64,000 nucleotides of DNA from Methylobacterium soli. Its GTDB lineage: Bacteria > Pseudomonadota > Alphaproteobacteria > Rhizobiales > Beijerinckiaceae. The notes below the pieces were generated by a model. It saw nothing but the letters and a program-made list of their open reading frames with translations. It was not told the DNA's origin and did no database searches. Position 1 is the first letter of the stretch; the number at the start of each line of letters is the position of its first letter. A program made the translations under genes and the position numbers. The stretch spans positions 1-64,000 of the forward strand of contig NZ_VZZK01000035.1 in assembly GCF_008806385.1 (NCBI RefSeq), read 5' to 3'. Below are positions 1 through 9,042 of this stretch, one piece after another.

Positions 1-66
1 TCCGCGCCCGCTTCGGCACGGGCGCGGCCGACGGTCCCGTCGCAACGCGATCGGGAACAGCTCTAG
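1..66. repeat. 66-bp direct repeat, copy 1
   Basis: This segment is repeated at 3220-3285 with a single mismatch (position 53, G versus A). Both copies carry the core GCAACGCGATC followed by GGAACAGCTCTAG. Related cores in the opposite sense (GATCGCGTTGCAAC) occur near 2833 and 11817. The two copies bracket the NmrA/AEC block. It looks like a dispersed non-coding element and no coding role is visible. Confidence 0.85.
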
Positions 67-75
67 GTCGTTCCG

Positions 76-1035
76 CTATCCGCCCCCGCGCGGCCCCGCG
101 CGGCCCCGCGCCAAAACCGTGCCGAGGCTCGTCCAGCGCAGGTCCGGATAGCGGTCGTTGTCGAGGGGACTGAGGCGGCCCCGGCCCTCGAACATGTCGC
201 GCAGGTATTGCAGGCCCTGCCAGGGCGGGAACACCTGGCCGTGCCCGGGCGCCACGAAGCGGGCGATCCGGATCAGCCCGTCGAGTCGGCGCGGGTCGCC
301 GAGGCGCAGGGTGCGGAACCGCCGGCCCGTTGCCGCGCTCGCCAGGGCGGCGAGGTCCCGTGGGCTCGCCTGCGCGCCCGCGACGCGCAGGAACCGGGGC
401 GTCGTGGGATCGAGGGCGGCGGCGGCCGTGAAGGCCGCGACATCGTCCATGGCGGTGAAGTCGAGGGGCTGGTCGGCCTCACCCCAGTGGATCACCCGGC
501 GCAGGGGGAACAGGATCAGCGGCATCTGGCCGGTGAGCATGTCCGCGAAGGCGCCGTTCAGGATCGAGGTGGCCCGCAGGGGCGCCCGCTCGAGCGCGGC
601 GTGGAAGCGGTGGCGCAGATCGAGGTTGCGGTTGCGCCCCGGGGCCGTCCGGGTGAAGTCGAGGGCGAAATCCGAGGGGATGAATCGCGCCGCCCCGGCC
701 GCCACCGCCGCCCGCAGCAGCACCCCTTGCGTGCCCAGCATCGTCGCCTCGAGCCCGTTCAGGGCCGAGACCACGCAGGGCGGCCCCGCCCCGCCCGGCC
801 CCGTGCAGGCAGCCGTCACCGCGCCGACATCGTCGAGGTCGAGGGCCACCACCCGAACCCCGTCCGCGTCGAGGGCGGGGATCCGGTGCGGCGCGGTGCC
901 GAGGCGCACCAGGGCCGTCACGGAGGCGCCGCGCCGCGCGAGGTCCCGGGCGATGCGGCCGCCGAGGCCGCCGGTCGCCCCCGCCAGGATGATGGGGGCC
1001 GGCCCGGGGCCCGGGCGGCCCGTCCTGTCCGTCAT
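76..1035 (-). CDS. NmrA / isoflavone reductase-like NAD(P)-dependent oxidoreductase
   Basis: This is a 319-residue protein. An N-terminal Rossmann fold is shown by the glycine motif GATGGLGG (residues 19-26). RFIPSDFALDF at 117-127 is the kind of motif seen in the NmrA/isoflavone reductase branch of short-chain dehydrogenases, which bind NAD(P)H and reduce small carbonyl substrates or act as redox sensors. The ATG at 1035 is preferred because AAGGAG lies at suitable spacing upstream. A longer in-frame start at 1224 would add an unlikely low-complexity leader. It is transcribed away from the small gene at 1317, with about 280 bp between them. The substrate is unknown. Confidence 0.8.
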   Translation of the reverse strand: MTDRTGRPGPGPAPIILAGATGGLGGRIARDLARRGASVTALVRLGTAPHRIPALDADGVRVVALDLDDVGAVTAACTGPGGAGPPCVVSALNGLEATMLGTQGVLLRAAVAAGAARFIPSDFALDFTRTAPGRNRNLDLRHRFHAALERAPLRATSILNGAFADMLTGQMPLILFPLRRVIHWGEADQPLDFTAMDDVAAFTAAAALDPTTPRFLRVAGAQASPRDLAALASAATGRRFRTLRLGDPRRLDGLIRIARFVAPGHGQVFPPWQGLQYLRDMFEGRGRLSPLDNDRYPDLRWTSLGTVLARGRAGPRGGG

Positions 1036-1316
1036 GGTGCCGCTCCTTGCGCCCGCGTCTCGGGCCGCGCATCCGGGTGGTCGGTCCCGAATCACCGGGG
1101 CGGCAATGGATGGCGCCGCCCCGGGGTTCCGGCCGGCCTCGCGGCGGGGCTGCAGTTGCAACCCCGTCGGACTTCCTGCAGATTTCGCCCAATGCAGGAC
1201 ATCATATCCGGTGCTGGATCGCACGGAGCGGAGGATCCGGCATAATATCCGTGTGATCTCGTACCGAGGCCCGCGTCGTTCGCACAGGTTCCGATCGAGG
1301 CCGTTCTTCTGGGGAC

Positions 1317-1637
1317 ATGACCGTGACGATCCTCCCTCCGCTGCAGGACGCGACCTCGGACGATCCGTTCCCGGCCGCGGGGCTGGCGCCCGCCGGGGAG
1401 CCCCTCGGGGCGCCCGAGGCCTGCCCCCTCGTGCAGCGGCTGATCGCGATCCTGGCGGAGGACCAGTCGGATTCGCCCCGCCGGCAGGACGAGATCCTGC
1501 TCAAGCTCCTGCTCGCCCTCGAGATGGAGGCGGAGGATGCCGGCGCGCCCGATGCCTCGCTCCGGGTGATCGCGCGGGTGCGCCGCCTGGCCGGAACGGC
1601 CGCCTGCCGCTCGGTGCCCCGGCCCGGCGCGCCCTGA
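1317..1637 (+). CDS. small hypothetical protein (106 aa)
   Basis: The predicted protein has an acidic, proline- and alanine-rich first third. It is followed by a probably helical segment rich in Leu, Glu and Ala (about residues 37-90) and a basic C-terminus. No transmembrane segment or recognised domain is visible. A TGGGGAC stretch sits just before the ATG. It lies between the divergent NmrA gene and the convergent AEC carrier. Codon use has the strong GC bias at third positions typical of neighbouring real genes. Function unknown. Confidence 0.5.
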   Translation: MTVTILPPLQDATSDDPFPAAGLAPAGEPLGAPEACPLVQRLIAILAEDQSDSPRRQDEILLKLLLALEMEAEDAGAPDASLRVIARVRRLAGTAACRSVPRPGAP

Positions 1638-1664
1638 GGACCCCGTGTCGCGCGCCCCAGGGCG

Positions 1665-2594
1665 TCAGCGGATCGCCGCGAGGTAGCCCGACACGGTCAG
1701 GACCGAGAGGATGGTCGAGGCCAGGACGACGCGGGCGGTGATGCCCGCCTCGCGGCGGTAGAACTCCGCCAGCATGAACGGCCCCGTCCCGGTGGGAAGC
1801 GCCGCCATCAGCACCGCGGTGTGGAGGAGGAGCGGCGGCAGGTCGAACACGAAGCGGGCGAGGAGCCAGGCGAGGACCGGGTGGACCACGAGCTTCAGCC
1901 CGACGAGGAGCGCCGTCACGGCCCGGTCCCCCTCCGGCGCCTCCCGCTTCTGGGCCAGGAAGAGCCCGAGGCCGACCAGCGCGCAGGGGGAGGCCGCCCC
2001 GCCGAGGAGCTTCAGGAAGGTCTCGGCGGGCAGCGGCAGAGTCAAGCCGGCGGCCGGCACCAGCGCCCCCAGGAAGGGCGCCACGAGGAGCGGGTTGCGG
2101 ATCAGCGATCCCGCCACCGTCAGGGCGAGGTCGCGGCGCCGGGCCCGCCTCTGCAGGCCGATCTCGATCAGGACGATCGCGGCCGCGAAGACCACGCAGA
2201 CCGTCATGATGGCGGCGATGGTGGTCGGCGCCAGCGCCTCGCGGCCGAGCGCCACCAGGGCGAGGGGGAAGCCCATGAACCCCGTATTGGCATAGCCCGC
2301 ATTGAGGCCGTCGATCGCCGCGTCCGCGAGGGGCCGGCGCCTTCGGGCCCAGATCGTGAGGCCGAACACCGCGAGGCTGCTCAGGCCGAACACCGCGATG
2401 AAGCCCGGCTGCCAGATCTCGTCCCAATGGGTGTGGGCCATCACGTCGAAGAGCAGCGCCGGCAGCGCGAGATAGACGACGAAGCGGTTGAGCTCGGTCG
2501 TCGCGTGGGCGCTGAGGAGGCCGATCCGCCGGGTCAGCCATCCGGCCAGGATGAGGGCGAAGATCGGGAGCACGACCGTCAGGGTCGAGAGCAT
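1665..2594 (-). CDS. AEC family transporter (auxin efflux carrier fold)
   Basis: This is a 309-residue integral membrane protein with about ten hydrophobic segments. The first helix runs from residue 3 to about 20 and the last reaches the C-terminus. The length and overall pattern fit bacterial AEC carriers of PF03547, which move small organic acids such as malonate, malate or amino-acid-related compounds across the inner membrane. NRFVVYLALPALLFDVMA in the second segment resembles the conserved N-terminal region of that family. It stands alone, followed downstream on its own strand by the convergent 1317 gene. The substrate cannot be read from sequence. Confidence 0.82.
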   Translation of the reverse strand: MLSTLTVVLPIFALILAGWLTRRIGLLSAHATTELNRFVVYLALPALLFDVMAHTHWDEIWQPGFIAVFGLSSLAVFGLTIWARRRRPLADAAIDGLNAGYANTGFMGFPLALVALGREALAPTTIAAIMTVCVVFAAAIVLIEIGLQRRARRRDLALTVAGSLIRNPLLVAPFLGALVPAAGLTLPLPAETFLKLLGGAASPCALVGLGLFLAQKREAPEGDRAVTALLVGLKLVVHPVLAWLLARFVFDLPPLLLHTAVLMAALPTGTGPFMLAEFYRREAGITARVVLASTILSVLTVSGYLAAIR

Positions 2595-3219
2595 CGGGCC
2601 CTCACGGAATCAGGAGGCGGGCGGCAGGGGTTCGGGCGGTTCGTGAGGCGTTCCCGCTCGCGTTGCAATCGGGAACGCCGCCCAGCCTCCGCTGTGACGC
2701 GCGGCCGAGCCGGCCTCCGCTTCAGCGGAGCGTGCCGCAACCCGGATGCTCCGGAGCCGGATGCTCCGAGGCCGGATCCTGCTTCTGCGGGCCCTCGACG
2801 CGCCGGGACATCCCGGCTAGAGGCGCGCCCGATCGCGTTGCAACGGGCTGGAAAATAGGCAGCCCCGGTCCGGTTCGGCGCGACGGACCCCCTCTCCCGT
2901 GCGGGAGAGGGTTGGGGTGGGGGGGCGCGTTGTCCGGAGAAGTCGCACCCCTCACCCGTTCCGCTATCGCGGATTCGACCACTCCCGGACGGGAGAGGTG
3001 AAGCACAGCGTCATTCCAGGGCTCCGTTTCGCGGTCTCGGGATGACGGCGCGGGCAGCGCGGCGGCCCCCCTCTCCCGTGCGGGAGAGGGTTGGGGTGAG
3101 GGAGGTGCGCCTTCAGGATGGAGCATGCGGTCGTATCGCCGACTGGGCGCCGATCGGGCGCACCTCGTTCTGAAAGGTCTCGACCCTCACCCTGTCCCTC
3201 TCCCGCACGGGAGAGGGGA
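2595..3219. repeat. intergenic cluster of REP-like palindromes
   Basis: No convincing gene lies here. Three copies of a palindromic 22-mer with arms CCCTCTCCCG and CGGGAGAGGG occur at 2890-2911, 3069-3090 and 3196-3217. The third is in the opposite orientation, and there is a degenerate copy near 2981-3000. The first two are followed by TTGGGGTG. A GATCGCGTTGCAAC core also occurs around 2833. Such GC-rich palindromes are a common class of extragenic repeat in proteobacteria. Open frames across them translate into repetitive Pro/His/Gly strings and are artefacts. Confidence 0.8.
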
Positions 3220-3285
3220 TCCGCGCCCGCTTCGGCACGGGCGCGGCCGACGGTCCCGTCGCAACGCGATCAGGAACAGCTCTAG
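3220..3285. repeat. 66-bp direct repeat, copy 2
   Basis: This is nearly identical to 1-66. It ends 11 bp before the ATG of the gene at 3297, so it forms that gene's leader. Confidence 0.85.
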
Positions 3286-3296
3286 AGGCGCCCGCC

Positions 3297-3710
3297 ATGA
3301 AAGCGCGCGACGTTTCCCCGAGATCCTCCGTCGATCCCTCCTCCCTCCCGGCGCCCGGGCGCCCGGCGTCGCGGCCGCGATGGCGCGCGGCCCGCCTCGC
3401 GGCAGGGCTGGCGTTCAGCCTGACCGGGCCGGTTCGGGCCGACGCGCCGCTGGCCGTCGAGGCCCGGCTCCACACGCCGCCGGATTCGCACGAGCCCCAG
3501 CGGGCCCTGGTGGCGGTCTCGAATGCGGGGCCGGACGCCGTCGCCCGCCTCACCCTGGCCTGCACCTTCCTGGGCGGGGACGACGCCACCCTGGAGCGGG
3601 GCACGGCGACGATCGGGCCGGTGGCGGCGGGCGAAACGGCGCGCGCGGAGGTGATCTATTACGGCTGGCCCCGGGCCCGGCGCGTCGCCTGCGCGCGGAC
3701 CGGGCCTTAG
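3297..3710 (+). CDS. hypothetical protein, probably exported (137 aa)
   Basis: A basic, proline-rich N-terminus precedes a moderately hydrophobic stretch (RLAAGLAFSLTGPVRADA, about residues 33-50) that could be a signal peptide with an AxA-like cleavage site. The rest reads as a small beta-rich domain with two cysteines (one mid-domain, one near the C-terminus). No family was recognised. The true start may lie further downstream. It is convergent with the gene ending at 3734. The 66-bp repeat lies directly upstream. Confidence 0.5.
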   Translation: MKARDVSPRSSVDPSSLPAPGRPASRPRWRAARLAAGLAFSLTGPVRADAPLAVEARLHTPPDSHEPQRALVAVSNAGPDAVARLTLACTFLGGDDATLERGTATIGPVAAGETARAEVIYYGWPRARRVACARTGP

Positions 3711-3733
3711 GACCCGGCGCGTCGCTGGCCGCC

Positions 3734-4297
3734 CTACCAGCAGGAGCGGGGAAGGCGCCGCTTCCAGCGCTCGCCGGCCCGGAGGCCCGGCAGGCCCCGG
3801 CGCTCGCGGCGCAGCCGGGCCAGAGCCAGCTCGGAGGCGCCCTGGTCGGATGCCTCCGGCGCGGATTGGGCCGGCGGAACGACGATCCCGGAGCGCAGGG
3901 GCGCCGGGGCGTCCGGCTCCGCCAGCGCCTCGGCCCAGGCCGGCTGAGCCTGCGGCCGGGGTTTTGCGGCGACGCGGCGCACGCGGGGCAGGCGCGGCTC
4001 GGCGGAGGGCGCGGCATCAGTCTCGACCGGCTCGGGCGCGGGCGCCAGGAGGCTCGGCAGCACCCGGCGCTTCTCCGGCTCCGACGCGCGCGTCTCCACC
4101 TTCCGGGGGGCCTCGGCCTCGCTGGGGGGCGGCGTCTCGGGACGGTCGGTCAGGTCGCCCTGGAGGTTCAATCCGGCCCACAAGCCCGACGGCGCGGCGG
4201 GCGACGGCACGGAGGGTTGATCTTGCAGTGACCCGGTCTGACGATTGCGCGACTTGATCTCAACGGTAAACGGCCGCTGAACGCGACTGCGCTTCAT
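3734..4297 (-). CDS. hypothetical proline/arginine-rich protein
   Basis: This is a 187-residue protein starting MKRSRVQRPFTVEIKSRNRQ. The basic N-terminus with a TVEIK segment is followed by a long disordered middle rich in Pro, Ala, Glu and Arg, and a basic tail. I chose ATG 4297 because AGGA precedes it; an in-frame ATG ten codons upstream is possible. The basic ends suggest nucleic-acid binding, but this is a guess. Similar basic N-termini occur in uncharacterised rhizobial proteins. No catalytic motif is visible. Confidence 0.55.
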   Translation of the reverse strand: MKRSRVQRPFTVEIKSRNRQTGSLQDQPSVPSPAAPSGLWAGLNLQGDLTDRPETPPPSEAEAPRKVETRASEPEKRRVLPSLLAPAPEPVETDAAPSAEPRLPRVRRVAAKPRPQAQPAWAEALAEPDAPAPLRSGIVVPPAQSAPEASDQGASELALARLRRERRGLPGLRAGERWKRRLPRSCW

Positions 4298-4819
4298 GGT
4301 GGTCCTGAATATCTGGCTGCTGTGCAAGCCGCGCGAATGCGCGCGGCCAACACAAGAATGGCCGTTCCAGGCGTTGTTGTCCAGGCAAGCGGATCGAGAA
4401 ATCTACTCGCCTCATCTCGGAGGTTGCGCTGGCGGTGAGACCCGCGACGATGCCCCGAAGGGGGCGCGATGCGCCCGCCTGCCGCGATATGATCTTTGTA
4501 GAAGGCCGGTCAAGACTGTGAAAGATCGTGAACGGATCGTATTCCGGCCGGCTCCGTCCGCGCGCCGCGACGCTCCGGCCCGGCAGACCGTGCGGGCAGG
4601 CCCGGGATCCGTCCCGCCCGGACCGGGGCCACCGGGCGGTTCGCCCGCAGGCGCCCGTGCCTCCGGCGGGGATGCGGGATTTTACCCGGGCGCGACCCGC
4701 CCGACCCGGAGCGATACAGTATTGGGCGGCGCAGACCTTGCGAGCGGGGCAGCCTCGACTGTCCCGGAATTGCCCGAAGATCCGAGGGGCGGGACGATTT
4801 CGCCCCACCCGACGGCACC
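4298..4819. other. intergenic region, no gene supported
   Basis: Frames on both strands lack ribosome binding sites and have atypical composition. The stretch separates the basic hypothetical protein from the end of the glucarate operon, so it should contain the promoter for the former. No clear hairpin with a T-run was seen after garR. Confidence 0.5.
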
Positions 4820-5713
4820 TCAGGCCGCCGGGCTCGCAATCGCGTGGTTGGCCATCAGCTCCAGGGCCCGCACCAGGGCGGAATGGTCCCAGGCCCCGCC
4901 GCCCTGCGCCGCGCAGGTGTTGAAGAGCTCCTGGGCGGTCGCGGTGTTCGGCAGCGCGACGCCGAGGGTGCGGGCGCCCTCGAGGGCGAGGTTGAGGTCC
5001 TTCTGGTGCAGGGCGATGCGGAAGCCCGGATCGAAGCGGCGCGTCACCATCCGCTCGCCATGCACCTCGAGGACCCGCGAGGCGGCAAAGCCCCCCATCA
5101 GGGCCTCACGCACGCGGGCCGGGTCGGCCCCGGCCTTTCCGGCGAAGACCAGGGCCTCGGCCACCGCCTCGATGGTGAGCGCCACGATGATCTGGTTGGC
5201 GACCTTCGTGGTCTGGCCGTCACCGTTGCCGCCGACCCGCGTGATGGTCTTGCCCATCGCCTCGAACAGGGGCCTCGCCCGCGCGAAAGCCGCGTCCGGG
5301 CCGCCCACCATGATGGTCAGCGAGCCGGCCTTCGCGCCGACCTCGCCCCCCGAGACCGGGGCGTCGAGGTAGTCGCAGCCGAGATCGTTGATGCGGCGGG
5401 CGAAATCCTTGGTGGCGAGGGGCGAGATCGAGCTCATGTCGATCACGGTCTTGCCGGGCGCGAGGCCCTCGGCGACGCCGCCCGGCCCGAACAGCCCCGC
5501 CTCGACCTGGGGCGTGTCCGGCACCATCAGGATCACGATCTCGGCCTGTTCAGCGACGGCGCGCGCGCTGTCGCAGGGGCGCCCGCCGGCCTCGATCAGC
5601 TCGGCCGGGACCGGCCGCGAGCCGGATTTCAGGAAGAGGTCGTGGCCGGCCCCGATGAGGTTGCGGGCCATGGGCAGCCCCATGATGCCGAGGCCGATGA
5701 ATCCGATCTTCAT
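4820..5713 (-). CDS. garR: 2-hydroxy-3-oxopropionate (tartronate semialdehyde) reductase
   Basis: This enzyme reduces tartronate semialdehyde to D-glycerate with NAD(P)H, the last step encoded in this glucarate operon. The 297 residues match the beta-hydroxyacid dehydrogenase family in full. The nucleotide-binding motif GFIGLGIMGLPMA is at 4-16, the substrate loop DAPVSGGEVGAKAG at 117-130, and the catalytic lysine is Lys170 in GQTTKVANQ. It lies 30 bp downstream of garL and probably shares its transcript. Other members such as 3-hydroxyisobutyrate dehydrogenase are similar, but the gene context favours GarR. Confidence 0.92.
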   Translation of the reverse strand: MKIGFIGLGIMGLPMARNLIGAGHDLFLKSGSRPVPAELIEAGGRPCDSARAVAEQAEIVILMVPDTPQVEAGLFGPGGVAEGLAPGKTVIDMSSISPLATKDFARRINDLGCDYLDAPVSGGEVGAKAGSLTIMVGGPDAAFARARPLFEAMGKTITRVGGNGDGQTTKVANQIIVALTIEAVAEALVFAGKAGADPARVREALMGGFAASRVLEVHGERMVTRRFDPGFRIALHQKDLNLALEGARTLGVALPNTATAQELFNTCAAQGGGAWDHSALVRALELMANHAIASPAA

Positions 5714-5743
5714 CTCACTGTTGCTCCGTCAGGGCTTCGGGGA

Positions 5744-6514
5744 TCAGGCGCCGGGCTTGAACTGGGCCGCGAGCGCCTCGGAGCTGCGCGCGAGCAGGCC
5801 CATATCCGAGCCGACGGCGGTGAAGCGGGTGCCGGCCGCGACGTAGCGCCGGGCGAGGTCCGGGTTGGCCGTGAGGATGCCGGCGGCCTTGCCCGTGTGG
5901 CGGATGCGCCGGATCGTGTCCTCGATCACCCGCACCACGTCCGGGTGGTTCTGCTGGCCGAGATAGCCGAGGCTGGTGGAGAGGTCGCCGGGGCCGATGA
6001 AGATGCCGTCGACGCCCTCGACGCCCGCGATCTCCTCGAGGTTGTCGAGCGCGCGCCGCGACTCGATCTGGACCGCCACGAAGATCTCGGCCTCGCAGCG
6101 CGCGTGGTAATCCGGGATGCGCCCGAACCGGGCAGCGCGGGGCGCCTGGGAGAAGCCCCGCACCCCGCGCGGGGCGTAGCGGGTGGCCGCCACCGCGCGC
6201 CGGGCCTGGTCGGCATCGTCGATATTGGGGATCATCAAGGATTGCGCGCCGGTGTCGAGGATGCGCTTGATGGTGATCGGCTCGTCGCTCGGCACCCGCA
6301 CCATGGCGTGGGCGCTGCCCTCCCCCATCGCCTGGAGCTGCCCGTAGATGTCGCGCAGGTCGTTGGCCGAGTGCTCCATGTCGAGGAGCAGCCAGTCGAA
6401 GCCGGAGCCCGCCACGATCTCGGTGGAGATGGGGCTCGCCAGGCTGCACCAGAGGCCGATCTGCTGGCGATTCTCGGCGAGCGCGGCCTTGAAGCGGTTC
6501 GTGAGGATGTCCAT
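5744..6514 (-). CDS. garL: 2-dehydro-3-deoxyglucarate (5-keto-4-deoxy-D-glucarate) aldolase
   Basis: This class II aldolase of the HpcH/HpaI family (256 aa) cleaves 5-keto-4-deoxy-D-glucarate to pyruvate and tartronate semialdehyde. Visible features are the catalytic His48 in LLLDMEHS, the substrate arginine in MVRVP (Arg73), the metal ligands Glu151 (QIES) and Asp177 (IGPGDLS), and the full family length. It sits between gudD (28 bp upstream) and garR (30 bp downstream), so product and substrate are handed directly from gene to gene. Family relatives act on hydroxy-ketoacids in aromatic catabolism, but the neighbours make GarL the best call. Confidence 0.92.
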   Translation of the reverse strand: MDILTNRFKAALAENRQQIGLWCSLASPISTEIVAGSGFDWLLLDMEHSANDLRDIYGQLQAMGEGSAHAMVRVPSDEPITIKRILDTGAQSLMIPNIDDADQARRAVAATRYAPRGVRGFSQAPRAARFGRIPDYHARCEAEIFVAVQIESRRALDNLEEIAGVEGVDGIFIGPGDLSTSLGYLGQQNHPDVVRVIEDTIRRIRHTGKAAGILTANPDLARRYVAAGTRFTAVGSDMGLLARSSEALAAQFKPGA

Positions 6515-6542
6515 CGGGGTTCTCCAAAGACCAGGATGAGGA

Positions 6543-7946
6543 TCAGCGCACCAGGCAGGGGCGCTTGTTGTCGAAGGTCCAGCCGGGGATCAGGGCCTGC
6601 ATCGCCTGCGCGTCGTCGCGGGCGCCGAGGCCGTGGCGCCGGTAGAGCTCGTGCGCCGCCTCGACCTCGACCCAGTCGATCGCGATGCCGAGGCCGGGCC
6701 GCTCGGGCACCCGCACCAGCCCGCCCCGGATCTGCAGCGGCTCGCGGGTGAGGCGCTGGCCGTCCTGCCAGATCCAGTGGGTGTCGATGGCGGTGACGCG
6801 GCCGGGCGCCGCCGCCGCCACGTGGGTGAACATGGCGAGCGACACGTCGAAATGGTTGTTCGAGTGCGAGCCCCAGGTCAGGCCGTGGTCGCGGCAGAGC
6901 TGCGCCACCCGGACCGAGCCGGCAAGCGTCCAGAAATGCGGGTCGGCGAGCGGGATGTCGACCGCGCCGAGCTGGATCGCGTGGTTCATCTGGCGCCAAT
7001 CGGTGGCGATCATGTTGGTGGCCGTCGGCAGGCCGGTGGCGCGGCGGAACTCGGCCATGATCTCGCGGCCCGAGAACCCGTCCTCGGCCCCGCACGGGTC
7101 CTCCGCGTAGGCGAGCACGTCGCCGCGGCCCCGGCAGAGGCGGATCGCCTCGGCGAGCGACCATGCCCCGTTCGGATCGAGGGTGACGCGGGCGTCGGGG
7201 AAGCGCGCGTGGATGGCGGTCACGGCGGCGATCTCGTCCTCGCCCTGGAGCACCCCGCCCTTCAGCTTGAAGTCGTTGAAGCCGTAGGTCTCGCGGGCCG
7301 CCTCGGCGAGGCGGGCCACCGCCTCGGGCGTCAGCGCCTCCTCGTCGCGCACCCGGAACCAGCCGTCGCGGGCCTCGGGCGCGCGGTAGGGCAGGTCCGT
7401 GCGGCGCCGGTCGCCCACGTAGAACAGGTAGCCCAGCATCTCGACCGCGTCGCGCTGCTGGCCCTCCCCGAGGAGCGCCGCCACCGGCACGTCGAGGAAC
7501 TGCCCGAGCAGGTCGAGGAAGGCGGATTCCACCGCCGTCACCGCGTGGATGCTGACCCGCAGGTCGAAGGTCTGGAGGCCGCGCCCGCCCGCATCCCGGT
7601 CGGCGAAGCGGGTCCGCATGGCGTTGAGCACCCGGTTCCAGGCGCCGAGCGGCTGGCCGAGGACGAGGTCGCGGGCATCCTCCAGGGTCTGGCGGATGCG
7701 CTCGCCGCCCGGAACCTCGCCGAGCCCCGTGGCGCCGGTCGAGTCGGTCAGAACCACGAGGTTGCGGGTGAAGAAGGGGCCGTGGGCGCCGCTGAGGTTC
7801 AGCAGCATGCTGTCGCGGCCCGCGACCGGCACGACCTGCATGGCGGCGATGGTGGGCGTGGCCGAGAGGCCGCGCGCGGCGGGATTGAGGGCTTGCGCGG
7901 TGGGCGAGAGGCCGCTTGCGGTGGGATTGAGGGCTTGCGTCAGCAT
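6543..7946 (-). CDS. gudD: glucarate dehydratase
   Basis: GudD dehydrates D-glucarate to 5-keto-4-deoxy-D-glucarate. This enolase-superfamily protein matches Escherichia coli GudD, as I recall its sequence, along almost its full length. Active-site landmarks are the KxK pair Lys227/Lys229 (DFKLKGG), metal ligands Asp257/Asn259 (LDPNG), Glu282 (AEDPCG) and Asn311 (TNMIATD), and the catalytic His361 (SHSNNH). The ATG at 7946 has GGGAGA upstream. It gives 467 residues, about 35 more at the N-terminus than the conserved start near Met36 (MQVVPVAG). That extension is a 14-residue tandem duplication. The candidate operator at 8023-8070 lies 77 bp upstream. Confidence 0.95.
   Translation of the reverse strand: MLTQALNPTASGLSPTAQALNPAARGLSATPTIAAMQVVPVAGRDSMLLNLSGAHGPFFTRNLVVLTDSTGATGLGEVPGGERIRQTLEDARDLVLGQPLGAWNRVLNAMRTRFADRDAGGRGLQTFDLRVSIHAVTAVESAFLDLLGQFLDVPVAALLGEGQQRDAVEMLGYLFYVGDRRRTDLPYRAPEARDGWFRVRDEEALTPEAVARLAEAARETYGFNDFKLKGGVLQGEDEIAAVTAIHARFPDARVTLDPNGAWSLAEAIRLCRGRGDVLAYAEDPCGAEDGFSGREIMAEFRRATGLPTATNMIATDWRQMNHAIQLGAVDIPLADPHFWTLAGSVRVAQLCRDHGLTWGSHSNNHFDVSLAMFTHVAAAAPGRVTAIDTHWIWQDGQRLTREPLQIRGGLVRVPERPGLGIAIDWVEVEAAHELYRRHGLGARDDAQAMQALIPGWTFDNKRPCLVR
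7864..7946 (-). repeat. 42-bp in-frame tandem duplication at the gudD N-terminus
   Basis: Units 7864-7905 and 7906-7946 begin with the same 34 bases apart from three substitutions. They encode the 14-residue pair [14 protein letters not shown] and [14 protein letters not shown], directly after the initiator Met and before the conserved enzyme starts. Confidence 0.85.
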
Positions 7947-8022
7947 GGGGCGTGTCTCCCGGTGAAGGACGCGGCCTCTGGCGTGCCGCCTTGCCCTCCT
8001 GTCTAATCCCCGGCTTCGATGT

Positions 8023-8070
8023 CGGTCCAAGCCAAAGGCTGGATCGATCGATGCGCTGATCGCATCGATC
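8023..8070 (-). promoter_or_regulatory. candidate glucarate operator upstream of gudD
   Basis: The proximal part is a perfect inverted repeat: GATCGATGCG (8046-8055), spacer CTGAT, CGCATCGATC (8061-8070). The whole 48 bp aligns without gaps to 10490-10537 upstream of gudP (36 of 48 identical). The seven central bases of the palindrome differ at six positions while both arms are kept, which is the pattern of a protein-binding site. The likely ligand-responsive protein is the LysR regulator encoded next door at 8073-8963; this is inference. Confidence 0.65.
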
Positions 8071-8072
8071 CC

Positions 8073-8963
8073 TCAGGGCTCCCCCATCGTGCCGAGCACC
8101 CGGAGCAGGCCGCCCAGGACCGGGTTGTCGTGGTCGCGCCGCCAGGTCAGGTAGAGTTCGGCCGGGCGCGGCTCGGGCAGGTCGAGGGGCCGGAAGGCGA
8201 CGCCGTCGAAGCGCAGGCGCTCGGCCGCCGCCGGCACCAGGGCGAGGCCGAGCCCGGCCCGGACCAGCGCCAGGATCGAGTGGATCTGCGTCAGTTGCTG
8301 GCGCACGCTCGGCTGCACGCCGGCCTCGGCGAAGAGGCCGACGACGAGGTCGTGGAAGTAATGCGCCTCGTGCGGCGCGTAGGCGATGAAGGGCGCGCCC
8401 GCGAAATCGCCGAGGCCGAGGCTCGCCTGCGCCGCCAGGGGGTGCCCGGAGGGCAGCGCGGCGATCAGGGGCTCGGCGAGGGCGCGCGCCGCTCCGAGCT
8501 CCGGATGGGTCACGGGCGGCCGGATCAGCCCGGCATCGATCTGGCCCGAGAGCAGGCCCTCGATCTGATCCTTGGTGACCATCTCGCGCAGGGACAGGGT
8601 CACGTCGGGGAGGGCCGCCCGGCAGGCGGTGACGAGGCGGGGCAGGAAATCGTAGGCCGAGGCCGCCGTGAAGCCGAGCTTCAGCACGCCGGAGCGGCCC
8701 GCCGCCACCTGCCGGGTCACGTGGGTCGCGGTCTCGGCGAGCCGCAGGATGTGCTGGGCCTCGGGCAGGAAGCTGCGTCCCGCCGCCGTCAGCCGCACCG
8801 AGCGGCTGGTCCGTTCGAGGAGCTGCACGTCGAGGACCCGCTCCAGCACCTGGATCTGCCGCGAGAGCGGCGGCTGCGTCATGTTGAGGCGAGCCGCCGC
8901 GCGCCCGAAATGCAGCTCCTCCGCCACGGCGACGAAGCAGCGGAGCTGGCTGAAATCGAGCAT
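8073..8963 (-). CDS. LysR family transcriptional regulator of the glucarate operon
   Basis: This is a 296-residue LysR protein. An N-terminal winged helix-turn-helix (about residues 1-60) contains FVAVAEELHFGRAAARLNMTQ, PPLSRQIQVLE and a typical ERTSRSVRLTAAG wing. A periplasmic-binding-protein-like effector domain occupies residues 90-290. It lies between gudP and gudD in the same orientation, about 80 bp from gudP. The embedded position suggests it senses glucarate or a pathway intermediate. The 48-bp elements upstream of gudP and gudD are its plausible targets. Confidence 0.88.
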   Translation of the reverse strand: MLDFSQLRCFVAVAEELHFGRAAARLNMTQPPLSRQIQVLERVLDVQLLERTSRSVRLTAAGRSFLPEAQHILRLAETATHVTRQVAAGRSGVLKLGFTAASAYDFLPRLVTACRAALPDVTLSLREMVTKDQIEGLLSGQIDAGLIRPPVTHPELGAARALAEPLIAALPSGHPLAAQASLGLGDFAGAPFIAYAPHEAHYFHDLVVGLFAEAGVQPSVRQQLTQIHSILALVRAGLGLALVPAAAERLRFDGVAFRPLDLPEPRPAELYLTWRRDHDNPVLGGLLRVLGTMGEP

Positions 8964-9042
8964 CGGACCACCGGAACGGAAGCGGCCGCGGGACGAGCCG
9001 CGGCCGCGATGCGGGTGCTGCGATGAGACGGGGAAGCGCGGC

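Noticed and set aside
158-1741. Long plus-strand frames opposite the NmrA gene
   Set aside because: They are antisense shadows created by high GC content; the Rossmann-motif gene on the minus strand explains the region.
2722-3126. Open frame of 134 codons on the minus strand
   Set aside because: It is a translation of the REP-like palindromes, giving repetitive Pro/His/Gly-rich strings, with no ribosome binding site or family.
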